From assembly GCA_009801015.1 (NCBI GenBank), contig VHZZ01014700.1, positions 15,522 through 36,962 of the forward strand: DNA of 21,441 nucleotides. Reading direction: 5' to 3'. Positions 9,701 to 18,352 of the stretch are shown piece by piece. Below the pieces are notes generated by a model. It saw only the letters and a program-made list of their open reading frames with translations. It was not told where the DNA came from and did no database searches. The number at the start of each line of letters is the position of its first letter. Position 1 is the stretch's first letter. A program made the translations under genes and the position numbers. This stretch comes from Silene noctiflora. Its lineage: Eukaryota > Streptophyta > Magnoliopsida > Caryophyllales > Caryophyllaceae.

Positions 9701-12700
9701 GATATTTAACTACCCCAGCACCAAACAGTAAAATCCATCCTGAATTATTCTTCATCATCTTCAAATTTATGTTGAGTTTCAGTGATTTCCAAAATGTTGA
9801 CAGAAATCCGTCTGATAGAATAGTTATAATTTCATGAATAATCTACAGATTATATTCTTCCATAACATGTGAGTTGATGGTGAATATGTCTTAAATTACT
9901 GGAGAAAGTACCAAACTACTTACCCGCCAAAAGTCAAATTAAAAAACACACTCCCTTCAATTCATTGATATGTATACATATTCCATTGTAGATTTGTAGA
10001 TCATTTTGCTTGAGCGCATACATTTCTAGTTTGGGTAAAATTTTACTTGATCAAAGATGAAATTGTCCAAAATTCAGCAAAAGAGGCTGCTGGTTGGATA
10101 TCTTATAAGGTATTTGCTTCAGTTGTAGTCTTTCTACCCCACCATTTTGACTCCACCTACAGAAACTGTGCATAAAGTAAATGTATACAACTCAATGGCT
10201 TGGACGGAGTAAAAAATGGTACAGCAACTCAATGAATCTTGATTTTGGAAATTTAGTAATAGTCCAATACACAGCATGCAACTGCTAAGACGACATTTGA
10301 TAAGGTCTGAACATATGCAGCATTGGTTTTCCCCCAACCCTCAGTTAATATAACAGATCATAAAATGCAAACGTAGCTTAATCAGAGATCTAATGCATGC
10401 TGATTTCTGTGATGTGGTGCTGGTAAACAAAGTGGAAAGGAATTATCCTATATACGTTGTTTCCTAATGAAGTTAACATGATTGTCCATTCCTAATATCA
10501 TATACAGTACAGATTAATTATAGTGGATAAAATTCCAACTTCACATGCATTTCCAACAACGAACATAACTGCCGGAATAAGAAAGAAACCAGTTTAGTTT
10601 GTTTGCTTGTATGACAGTATCTAATACAAGAATATAGCAAGCAGAGGTCTATGCCAATCACCAAAAACAACATTTCCAAAAGTGACAAGCATTATGAAAA
10701 TTTTGACTCTGACCTCCATAGGGTCCGCCGGAACAGGATGAACAAGAACTTCATCTGCAACCTTTTCCAGCTCACTTGATGAAACTTTGGATCGAAGATC
10801 GGGTAGGGACTGGCTATGACTAGGTTTCTTTACATCATTCAAGAATAAGTTCTCACCACTGTTTTCACCAAACAGCTGTGAGGTTGTATCCCGAGCAAAT
10901 TTGGTGACAAGAGAGAACTTTTCTAAGACCTGAATTGAGAGATCTCTAGCAGGATCATTGGCTTTCTGTTTCTGCCTGCTGCGATTTTCTGAAATCGAAT
11001 TAGCATCATATTGACTTTCACCAGCCTTTTCCTGGTTTTCAGCAGTAGGGGATACAGCAACTGATGCAGTTGTGGAAGGTGCGGTAATAGAAACAACACC
11101 TGGAAGCTCAAGAGAAGAAAGAGATTTCTGCAGAATACAAATGAGGCATTGGCCTTGAGTATTCACATGCCTGCTTGTCTTTTTTTTATGAGTTTTAAAA
11201 ATTCTATTTTTCTTGGGTGATTCACATGCTGCATTTCTACTAATTATGATACAGTCATAAGAGAGTAACAGTCAATAAAAAAAAGCACTGATGAGAGCCA
11301 ATTAGGCAAATAAGTAGTTACTTATAACAGAGGTGTCAACAATTTTTAAAATGGCAGGCACAAGCACGCACCACACAGCAAAGTCTAACCATCTTGTTTA
11401 AGAATACTTGAGACTTGAACAGTGTTTTAGCAAGACACGAAGATTATCAAGCTTGAGTTTACTAAATAAAGAAGAATCATATCAATACCAAAGAGCAGCT
11501 ACTAAAGAGACAAAACATTATTTTTCTCCGAATGGAGCAACATATTATATGATTACCTGAAGAGGATCTTGAAAGTCATTTACAACAAATACGTTAGCAT
11601 CATCTCCAGACCTGGGAATAAAATATCTAAAATTAGACACTGCAGGGATCTACCAACTTACTTAATTTGAATGGAGCCGATACAGGAAAAAAGCCACTAA
11701 TAGTCGAATCAGAAGTTCTCTGAAATTGCTTTTTGCTTATATCATAAAACATAGGATTAATATTGAACAGCAAGTATGCTCCAGTGAATGCCACAATAAG
11801 TAAAATGCTAAACTATTCTATTTCACTTACTATTAAGTCTTGCGTTTTCATACTTACTATCAATTATTGTAACATAATCTTGCAGCGATTCATAGAATTA
11901 TAAGCACTCAATAACTTCATTAATTCAAAGACAAACCAAGCACTAAAAAGTAAGAAAGATGAAAAAAAAAAATCACCCAGAAAGCCGTGCCAACAGTTCT
12001 GGCCTAACCAACAAGACGTTTTCCTTAGTTTTACTACATTTCTATCGGTCCAAATCTAGTATCACAAAATAAAACCCTCTTGAATGATTATTCATCCATT
12101 ATATATCTGAAATCATTGACTTCCAATAATAGCTATGTTTCGAAGCTTGCACACATTGTTAACAGCTCTATCCTGAATTCGTGTTTCACAGAGAGCAAGA
12201 ATGGTTAAAAACACAGAGTACAATCACAAACTTGTCTTAACTAGCCTCTATCTTAAGTTATTCTCAAGCACAAACAACTATTTTTGGTTACAACCTCTGA
12301 AAACAGAAACTATTTTTCTCTCTCCTTCATGCCTCATGCCCAAAATCTACAAACTTCATAATATAAACAGTCAACTCAACAGAAGACCACAGCGATAGAC
12401 TGCATATGTATCCCCCCTCTGTTCAAATAGTTCCAGGGTATAAGCACAGGACCTATAATGCAAGAGCATAATAAAAATAATATATGCACTCTGATACATC
12501 TTGACCCTAGTATTCCAAAAACAGAATATATGAATTGCTAGTGTGATTCCTAGTCACAGCTCCTCTGAAAATTAGATCCAACAATTTGTTTGAAATATTT
12601 AATTCAACATACTTGTCATCCTTAGCGGAGCCAACAAATGATTACCATCTCCAATTTCTCAAATAGCTTCAAGTAAGCATAAGCAAGGTTAAACATACCA

Positions 12701-15700
12701 GTGTCATTGCACACTACATTGTTCACAAAGCGCATAACATCATTCACAATATGGTGTCTCAAGAGACGTAGATGGTCATCAATTTTGACTCCAAGGGAAG
12801 ATTCAGGAAGACATAATCAATCATCTACTATCGCACATAATTCTAGCAAAGTTCAGCAAAGTGTACTACATCAGCCCCAAACTTTTTAAGAAACTTAATG
12901 CACGGAATCTACAATGTGTCAATAAGTTCTGCCACATTGGAAGTGATGCAGCTTGGCAAGGAGATAACCTTCAGCTACTTGGCTAGGTTCAGGCATTCAG
13001 CAATCATTAATTCGAAAACTTTCTCCAATTTTAGCTGCCGAGGGTATAAACAGAACTCACATTTTTTTTATACAGATCTCTATTTATGTGAACTTGCTGG
13101 CTTTATATAACTGCCATTTCTAATCTCTACCATTTGAGTATGAGCAGTATGGCCTACGCCATTAAACATAGCTTCCTTTCTAGTGACATCAATCATATGC
13201 AAGCACGATGAAAATAAATATAGCTTGCGAGAGAGAGAGAGAGAAAGAAAGAAAGAAAGACAAACCTTACAATAGATACATGTTGCTTAATTGTGGCCAG
13301 GAATTCCTTTACTCCTCCATTATAAAAATACAGAGGAGGAAATGCAAGTCCTGCCAATTAAAATGATCACTTCAGAAAAGAAAAAAAGAAAAAGAAAAAG
13401 AAAAAAAAGTGATCAAACATAACATTAAAACAATTGCGCCATATTAAATATTTATTACGTATCATCTAAGCAAAAGTAAACCAGTGGCAAATACAAAAAG
13501 GGGATGAATATTCATGAGAGTAAAGTCGCCCATAAAAAGCACAGACAAGGATTAATTACCAATATTTTTACGTATTCTTTTCAGGGAAATAATTGAAGGT
13601 ATGAAATCCTGTTCTAAATTAAGTTGTACAATCATCAAATAATAGCTCACTGACTTATCAGCTGACATTCCCACATTATTCTTAACACAGAATGCTTGAC
13701 CGCAAAATAGAAAAAGGTTAATAAGTTGGGGGTCCATTGTTATTTGTTAGTTGCAATGTTATTATAGCGAGGAGCAGGCATTGAATCGATAAAATGACAA
13801 AAAATGGATCTTAAGATCCTAAGATCCTAACTGAAAAAATATAATGGTGTAAAAGCTTATATTTGAAGCTCAAAGCACTAACGTATACCATTTATTCGCC
13901 AGTGGTCATAGAATCCCAATGAGAATCTATGTATAAATTTTTTTATACAAACAGAATCGTAAATTCCTACTACTTTAAGATCCAACCTAGATCAAGGTAG
14001 CTAAAGCTATATTACTAGTGCTCGAGTGCGAGTTCAGGGCATAGGTATATCCAAGTGTTGAGTTCGTCATGACAATCATTCTAGACACGAGGATTCTATT
14101 CTTAAATGCTATGTTACTCCAGACTCTTCTAATTCTCCCACGTACCCGTGTCTGACGATCGACACTCGGACATGGGTATGACACTTCGACACCTCATTTT
14201 AAGCCAAAATATGCATATTTTTCATAAATATGGCCGAGTCCGACACTTGGACACGCACCCGTGTCGGATACTTCTAAACGAGTCTGAGACTCTGAGCAGC
14301 ATAACTTAAATGAAGATAAGGGCGTAGGAACACGTCTTTAAAAGATAAGATAAATTAATTATAGATCTTAAAAATTCGAGTTTTTTCAAGTGAAATTGAG
14401 AGATGTTTGAAAAATAAAGCTTAAAATCATCACCAAACCAAAAGTTTTATACACAACCTCTTCCTCTACTTTTGTCTAATGTGAGTCCCAATTTGGCTCT
14501 TCTTGGATAATTTTCATGGTGGTATGCATTTTGTACCCATATAAGACTTAAAACAAAGTGTTGGGTATGTATTATGTACCCATATCATTCAGTGTTGTTT
14601 CGGACCAAGAACCACCCCAAAAGTGGAGTCAAAGTAACATAGGTCGGTAATTCCGGCAGGGGCGTCTCAAACTTTTTAGAGGCCATGTGTTTAGAATAGA
14701 AATGGGGCCCTAATAATTATAATCAATCAATTATATTGTCCAAAGTAATCCCTCCATTTTCATTTCCAAGGCGAGTCTTTGAATTTATCATTTATACAAA
14801 AATATATTAATCTAAAAAAATAAAAATTATATCATTAAATTTCTTTATCAAAAGAATTTTCATGAGTATAAATTTCGTAATATTTACTCAAATATATTAA
14901 ACAAAGAAGTTGGTGTCTTGAAATGTGATTATGAATATAAAAAACAAAGTGGGTATAAAATGAAACTAATCTTATGCTCATTAAATTTGTAAAATGGTGT
15001 TATAATAAGTTCATGAGACTATATCACATACTAATGAAAGTAATAATTAAAAATGAAAACAATAAATGAAGGAAAATGTAGATACTTGGCATACAATGCT
15101 GAAAAAAGAAAAAATGAAAACAATTAACACATGAAAGCTAATACAGCAAAGATGGTTTGGAACAAAAACAAAGATCAAAGCGTCTACATCAACCTATAGC
15201 ATCCAAATTGAAAAAACAAAGCTCAATAAAAGGTGGATGAAGGTTCAAATATGAGGGTAACGCGAAACAAATTTGGGTATAGTAGTCAACGAATTACCTT
15301 GCCTAACTGTTTGACCACTGCGCCAAACTATACTACAGCTATATTTATGATGGATTTACAAATAATTAATGAAGCTTGGTAATAGTGTTGGGCCTTTCCC
15401 TCCCTCAGCCTGCCCTTGGCCGGTTGGCCTTAGCCAGCCCTGAATTCTGGACTTGTAGGATCACAAGATTTTATAATCTAAATTGGGATTCTGGCATCAA
15501 TGGTTGTCCCTTCGGCTGAATGTTTCTCATACCTGAAGATAAAACCACAATAATGTACTGCCAGCCAAGTGCTGGAGTGTGCCTCCGGATGGACCTCACA
15601 TCAGTAAATGGTAGAGGCCTTATTGTATAGAGATTTCTATCTGCATGAGAAACCATAATCAATAAGATAATCAAGCGTGGTATCTTAGAATGAACAACAT

Positions 15701-17166
15701 CAATTGACAAATGAAGAGATAAGATCCGCAAACTCTTTGCAGCACCACAATTTGGCTTAAGCTCTTCAGTAAAAAAGATAATGAACCTAACTTCAACTCA
15801 TTGATGCTTATCACAGAAAAAAGTCAGCAACGATCCAGGCAAAAGAGTAGTGCAGTTTCACACAACAATACAAATATTTCATAGGAGAAAAGTTCAACAA
15901 ATGAGACAGGGAAAGATTCCATGGTAATAAAATCTGCATCTTTTAAAGCCAATTATACCTTGGAACATTAGGGAAAGACATGAATATGGGACAAGAAGAG
16001 GCACTGGATGAAATATGAAATATTTATTACAAAACTTCAACCAACCACAATATGACCTGATAAGTCAATAACCAACTAAACACATCAACAAAAAAACACA
16101 AGACACAACTATTGTGGGCTTACCTCGCTCAGACAGCCTCGCATTTGTGTTTTGACCTTTATACGGAATCCATGTCTGCAATGTTTTGTGCAAATAGTCA
16201 TATTATTGACCTTAGTTTAGAAGGCAAGAGGTGCATCAAGGAGTGAAGGGTCCATAGTGACGAGGCATAAATCGTAAGGCAAAGGCCCACGCCACAAAAA
16301 GAAACGAGGCGCAACTTTTAAAATATAATTTAGTGCAAACATACCCTCTTTTGGATTTTAAAAAAGGTTAAAAAAAAGGTGTAAAAAATAGGAATAATAT
16401 AGCAAAGTGAAGGGAATACCAAAAGAGCTAGTAGAGTAGTAGGAAATGATATAGTAGAGCGCCTTATCTACAAGGCACATCTGAGGCATTTTGGCCGGTG
16501 CTTCACTCAGTGTTAGGCTTAAGCGTGCCTTAGCCCTTAGGGCCTTAGGTGCGCTTTTTTTTCTTTTTCTTGTTTTTGTTGTAAACTAAGCAATCAATAG
16601 GGACATAACATTGTCATAACTTCATTTCATTTCAAAAAAAAAGAACATTATCATTACCATCAAAAGAGAATCTCCTTGTTTAATCAACTTCAATCTGCCA
16701 CTAATTCTCTCAGACATATACTGAGTAGGATGAATAGACACATTGTCCCTCATATACACGACTTCCGCGCCCTCGGGTTCACTCCTTCTGCCACTGTCAC
16801 TCCTCATCATGCGCTGTGAACCCTAATTAATGGATCAATCACACAAAAGAAGAGCCATATATCACCCAATCATTACATAACAATCACCGTACAAGTAAAT
16901 TCAGCTAACAGTTATGATCACAAATCAATTAATTGCATCAATTACCCATTTGACCTTACCAAAAAAAAAAATCACGAGCAATTCAAACAGTTATCCGATC
17001 GAAAATTACTTGAAGCAATCGCATAAACGATATCAATTGAATTTTAATCTAAATTATTGCTGAGAATAAGGATGAAGTGAAAAGAATTAAAGAAAATAGT
17101 TACTTGTTGGAGGGAAGCAGCATAATCGGCATCATCTGACAAATCATGAACATCGGTTTCGAGCAT
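3778..17166 (-). CDS. TBC1D15/Gyp7-like RabGAP, complete, 15 coding exons
   Basis: This is a GTPase-activating protein for Rab GTPases. Coding exons, 5' to 3' on the minus strand: 17104-17166, 16658-16822, 16124-16175, 15533-15640, 13266-13350, 11557-11611, 10714-11127, 9296-9355, 8797-8895, 8610-8720, 6486-6557, 6259-6375, 6038-6187, 4201-4301, 3778-4105. All introns are GT-AG, all junction phases agree, and the total is 1980 bp (659 residues plus stop). The start gives MLETDVHDLSDDADYAASLQ, followed by a Rab-binding (DUF3548) region and a C-terminal TBC domain. From memory it matches the Arabidopsis At5g52580 family along its whole length, including the end IPPGTPPSLPVENG. Animal and yeast relatives act on Rab7/Ypt7; the substrate here is inferred. 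The gene looks intact although its introns carry several transposons. Confidence 0.93.
4302..6037 (-). other. RabGAP intron 13 with an inverted-repeat pair
   Basis: This 1736-bp intron runs from donor GTCCC after LFALSK to acceptor GGCAG before LVELSDSP. It contains an inverted pair (4638-4677 against about 5286-5330) sharing TACTCTTTCATATAC, which may mark a decayed MITE of about 690 bp. Open frames in it encode only low-complexity hydrophobic peptides. I see no gene and no RNA. Confidence 0.6.
4638..5330. repeat. Possible decayed MITE (inverted arms)
   Basis: The left arm begins ATTGCTCCATCATATACACA and continues into TACTCTTTCATATAC. The reverse complement of the right arm begins ATTGTTACTCTTTTCATATA and also continues into TACTCTTTCATATAC. 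The two arms agree over roughly 40 bp with gaps. I found no convincing target duplication, so the element type is not assigned and coincidence in AT-rich DNA remains possible. Confidence 0.3.
6558..8609 (-). other. RabGAP intron 10 hosting a long-TIR transposon
   Basis: This 2052-bp GT-AG intron lies between the exon ending KLQWQ and the exon starting SIFPEQAK. About a quarter of it is the 520-bp MULE-type element at 7133-7652. The remaining 6558-7123 and 7662-8609 are AT-rich with no gene or clear repeat that I could identify. Confidence 0.65.
7133..7652. mobile_element. MULE-type foldback element, 520 bp, with 9-bp TSD
   Basis: The element is bounded by the perfect 9-bp direct repeat ATTTAATTA (7124-7132 and 7653-7661). 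The left arm (7133 to about 7310) and the right arm (about 7470 to 7652) are long inverted repeats that align over roughly 180 bp with indels. Shared blocks include GACTAC, GACTACCTTT, TTTTCT, GGCATTAA/GACATTAA and TCTCACATG. The termini are GGGTTTTTATTTG and, in reverse complement, GGGCTTTTTGTTA. The 9-bp duplication and long TIRs indicate a non-autonomous Mutator-like element. The short interior of about 160 bp has no reading frame. It sits in intron 10 of the RabGAP gene and leaves all exons untouched. Confidence 0.85.
8896..9295 (-). other. RabGAP intron 8, nothing notable
   Basis: This 400-bp GT-AG intron lies between the exon ending SPLTNEE and the exon starting WISFLDSEG. I see no gene, RNA or defined repeat. 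Confidence 0.6.
9356..10713 (-). other. RabGAP intron 7, nothing coding
   Basis: This 1358-bp intron is flanked by exon 7 (ending VPADPME) and exon 8 (starting LDKMALVWGK). It includes an A/T block near 9444-9480 and a weak Stowaway-like pair (ACTCCACC near 10150 and GGACGGAG near 10203) that is too degenerate to call. No gene is visible. Confidence 0.55.
11128..11556 (-). other. RabGAP intron 6, nothing notable
   Basis: This 429-bp intron joins exon 6 (ending CCTCTTCAG, donor GTAATC) to exon 7 (acceptor TTCTGCAG). A reading frame seems to run on upstream of exon 7 from a Met in the intron, but family alignment places the true exon start at Lys-Ser-Leu-Ser-Ser, so that Met is not used. Confidence 0.6.
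11612..13265 (-). other. RabGAP intron 5 with a CT microsatellite at its start
   Basis: This 1654-bp GT-AG intron has donor GTTTGT and acceptor TTCCCAG. A (GA)n/(GAAA)n microsatellite lies at 13228-13262 on the plus strand. The rest is AT-rich with no gene or classifiable repeat. Two frames of 62-70 codons near 12701-13110 look like chance. Confidence 0.6.
13228..13262 (+). repeat. (GA)n (GAAA)n microsatellite
   Basis: A run of GA dinucleotides passes directly into GAAA tetranucleotides, ending four bases from the donor of RabGAP exon 5. On the transcribed strand it is a CT/TTTC-rich tract right after the splice donor. Confidence 0.9.
13379..13408 (+). repeat. A/G-rich microsatellite (AAAAAG)n
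   Basis: Repeated AAAAG/AAAAAG units give a long C/T-rich run on the transcribed minus strand, ending about 30 bp before the GGCAG acceptor of RabGAP exon 5. It could act as, or extend, the polypyrimidine tract. Confidence 0.85.
14010..14300 (-). repeat. Interspersed repeat rich in GTGTCGGACAC-type motifs
   Basis: Several related motifs occur in both orientations: ACCCGTGTCTGAC, GACACTCGGACATGGGT, GACACTTCGACACC, CCGAGTCCGACACTTGGACA and ACCCGTGTCGGATAC. I remember similar GTGTCCGACACGGGT-rich sequences as dispersed repeats in many eudicots, but I cannot name the family. No ends or target duplication were defined. Confidence 0.4.
14657..15442. mobile_element. hAT-type non-autonomous element, 786 bp, with 8-bp TSD
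   Basis: The termini are CAGGGGCGTCT on the left and, in reverse complement, CAGGGCTGGCT on the right (8 of 11 matching), typical of hAT ends. The flanks are AATTCCGG (14649-14656) and AATTCTGG (15443-15450), an 8-bp target duplication with one C/T difference, as expected for hAT insertion followed by a transition. The interior is AT-rich with no transposase frame. A box-A-like TGGCGCAGTGG lies on the minus strand near 15317-15327 inside the element. The element lies in intron 4 of the RabGAP gene. Confidence 0.75.
15641..16123 (-). other. RabGAP intron 3, nothing notable
   Basis: This 483-bp GT-AG intron splits an Asp codon (G|AT) between SER and RNLYTIRPL. I see no gene or repeat in it. 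Confidence 0.65.
16176..16657 (-). other. RabGAP intron 2 with an AGGCRC-rich repeat
   Basis: This 482-bp GT-AG intron is mostly filled by an old repeat (about 16215-16555) carrying many GAGGC, AAGGC, GCGCCTTA, AAGGCACA and CTTAGGTGCGC motifs. The motifs recur in both orientations, which suggests a decayed element, but I could not define ends or a target duplication. Confidence 0.55.
16215..16555. repeat. AAGGCRC/GYGCCTT-rich interspersed repeat
   Basis: Left-side motifs AAGGCAAGAGGTGCAT and GAGGCGCAAC face right-side motifs GCGCCTTATC, AAGGCACATCTGAGGC, GTGCCTTAGCCC and GGCCTTAGGTGCGC. Similar AAGGCGC-rich dispersed repeats occur in many plant introns (from memory). The class is not assigned. 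Confidence 0.4.
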
Positions 17167-17385
17167 TGTTGTAGACGAACAAGGATAAGAGAAAATTCGA
17201 AAGAAGAAATAATCAATTGATTTTTTCAGTTGGAATTATCGTCTTGCCGTTAATTATGGTTTCCCCAACTTTAATGTGTATCTTATTATTTTGTTGCCCT
17301 GCGCTCCTTTTCGCAATACGTTTTCTCAGCTACTTCGTTGGGAAGAATGGGAGTCTTATGAGAAGGTAAGTGTGTGTTACTTGAG
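17167..17385 (-). promoter_or_regulatory. Presumed 5' UTR and promoter of the RabGAP gene
   Basis: This sequence lies directly upstream of the RabGAP start codon (ATG at 17164-17166 on the minus strand, with an ACAACA context just before it). The first about 60 bp on the transcribed strand are T/C-rich, like a plant 5' UTR leader. No certain TATA box or transcription start can be fixed by eye. Position is the main evidence. Confidence 0.4.
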
Positions 17386-17393
17386 TCTTTTTT

Positions 17394-17765
17394 TTGTTGG
17401 TACGCAAGAGGCCAAAGCCTCAAAAGAGAAAACGAACTAAGATGAAAATTCCGATCTTAATCAACGACCTTCTCTCGAGAGATTGGAAATCTCCTTCTCA
17501 CCAGTATTGCCGGGTCTTCCGCCGTTTTTGGCATAAGGCTTTTAATTTTGGAGAAAGTCTCACCACAGAAGCTTTAATCAGATTGAAAGAATTTAGTTCC
17601 TTTGATTGCATTGCCTTTGTCAGTTGGGTTCGGAAAGGCAGCTGATTATGATTACGGATAAGAATCCAAAGGAAGAAATATATGCAATCAAGACATTTCC
17701 TCCAGTTGAGGCTGCTAAATAAGCATTATTCCCCGGGGAGGGATGATACAGAAAGGTCTTATCCT
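17394..17765 (+). other. Unassigned coding-like stretch, possibly pseudogene or transposon remnant
   Basis: A frame from about 17437 to 17645 encodes KMKIPILINDLLSRDW and continues through SFDCIAFVSWVRKGS to a stop. A second frame just beyond gives ITDKNPKEEIYAIKTFPPVE before another stop (TAA, about 17722). A T-run at 17385-17396 precedes the stretch, which could equally be the poly-A tail of a minus-strand retroelement. The antisense reading is also open for a stretch. I do not recognise either translation. The mix of short open pieces in neighbouring frames suggests decay rather than a working gene. Confidence 0.25.
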
Positions 17766-18029
17766 TCTTGGCAAGAAGCTCCTAACCGAGTCTTGCTTAT
17801 TGATTATATCTAGTTACTTCTCCTTATTCTCACGATCACGTAGTTATACTTGTAGTAGATAAAAGGGTCTGAGTAATTGAGACTACTGCTGAGAGAGACT
17901 GCTAAGGGAGCTTGCGGACATGGATTCTCTAGAGCAAGTAATTCCTCATTCGAATTTCTAAATTCATATAGCATTTCAGCGATACAATCTCATTTTTTTA
18001 GTTTAGAAGGTTCTCTAAAATGGGAGCCA

Positions 18030-18352
18030 CTAGACTGAGGGAATGTAACCCTCAATAAATTTTCTCTAAGTATAGCACGGACAGTCAGGTGGATCGTCAA
18101 TGATCGTTGTAGAAGTAGCAGAGTGAATCCCGGTATTTGCTAACCAGTCGCCGCACGATTAACTTCCTTAAAGACAAGATTAATATGAACCGTCCAGCCA
18201 TCCAGATCAATGAGCTCCTTGCACCGAAAGACAACAGGACGCAGATTGTTACTAAGAAAGTGATCCTCTCGAATGAAATTAACACATGTCTCCTTAGAGA
18301 ATCCTAGCAACCTTGCTCATTCCAGCTCCACAATGAAAGCGCGCATTTCGGC
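18030..18352 (-). pseudogene. LINE (non-LTR retrotransposon) RNase H-like fragment, decayed
   Basis: Read on the minus strand, this gives AEMRAFIVELE, a TGA stop where a Trp is expected, ARLLGFSK, then LRPVVFRCKELIDLDGWTVH and INLVFKEVNRAA. A frameshift follows, then DWLAN, then DDPPDC, and after another frame change VRAILRENLLRVTFP. The order of LGF, CRELL-like, V.REAN, ADWLAN, DDPP and a final L..D/E.L.GV.FPR-like tail is that of the C-terminal RNase H domain of plant LINE polyproteins (from memory). At least one stop and two frameshifts break it. The reverse transcriptase part is absent. The 1.3-kb LTR begins about 110 bp to its right. Confidence 0.6.

Larger units (their letters stand above)
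13351..15532 (-). other. RabGAP intron 4 hosting a hAT-type element and older repeats
   Basis: This 2182-bp GT-AG intron is the largest in the gene. It contains an A/G-rich microsatellite (13379-13408) next to the acceptor, a GTGTCGGACAC-rich repeat (about 14010-14300), and a 786-bp hAT-type element (14657-15442). The tandem TAAGATCC near 13811-13828 is a trivial short repeat. No gene is visible. Confidence 0.65.
11557..16822 (-). other. Exons 2-6: N-terminal Rab-binding (DUF3548) region of the RabGAP
   Basis: Exons 2 to 6 encode residues 22 to about 176. Family hallmarks are visible: NVSIHPTQYMSERISGRLKL in exon 2, TWIPYKGQ at residue 77 opening exon 3, RSIRRHTPALGWQYIIVV in exon 4 (around 109-126), LAFPPLYFYNGGVKEFL in exon 5 and NVFVVNDFQDPLQ in exon 6. 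This is the PH-like N-terminal domain found in TBC1D15/17 and plant homologues, thought to contact Rab GTPases or membranes. Exon 7 (10714-11127) continues with a poorly conserved Ser/Ala-rich linker and then a conserved helical patch containing LEKFSLVTKFARDTTSQLFG. Confidence 0.85.

Noticed and set aside
9960-10010. Stowaway end (ACTCCCTTCAATTCATTG)
   Set aside because: No matching inverted end flanked by TA was found nearby.
10621-11166. A 181-codon frame taken as a gene in its own right
   Set aside because: Its core is RabGAP exon 7. Both ends run past the splice acceptor (11128) and donor (10713) into intron.
12410-12440. Stowaway end (CCCCCCTCTGTTCAAATAGT)
   Set aside because: No partner end or target duplication could be located.
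17340-17375. First exon of a divergent plus-strand gene (GAGAAG|GTAAGTGTG donor)
   Set aside because: The donor is good, but no convincing downstream exon joins it and the following frame is unrecognised.
18097-18285. 62-codon minus-strand frame starting MLISFERITF
   Set aside because: It is the wrong frame of the LINE RNase H fragment; the adjacent frame gives the domain-like sequence.
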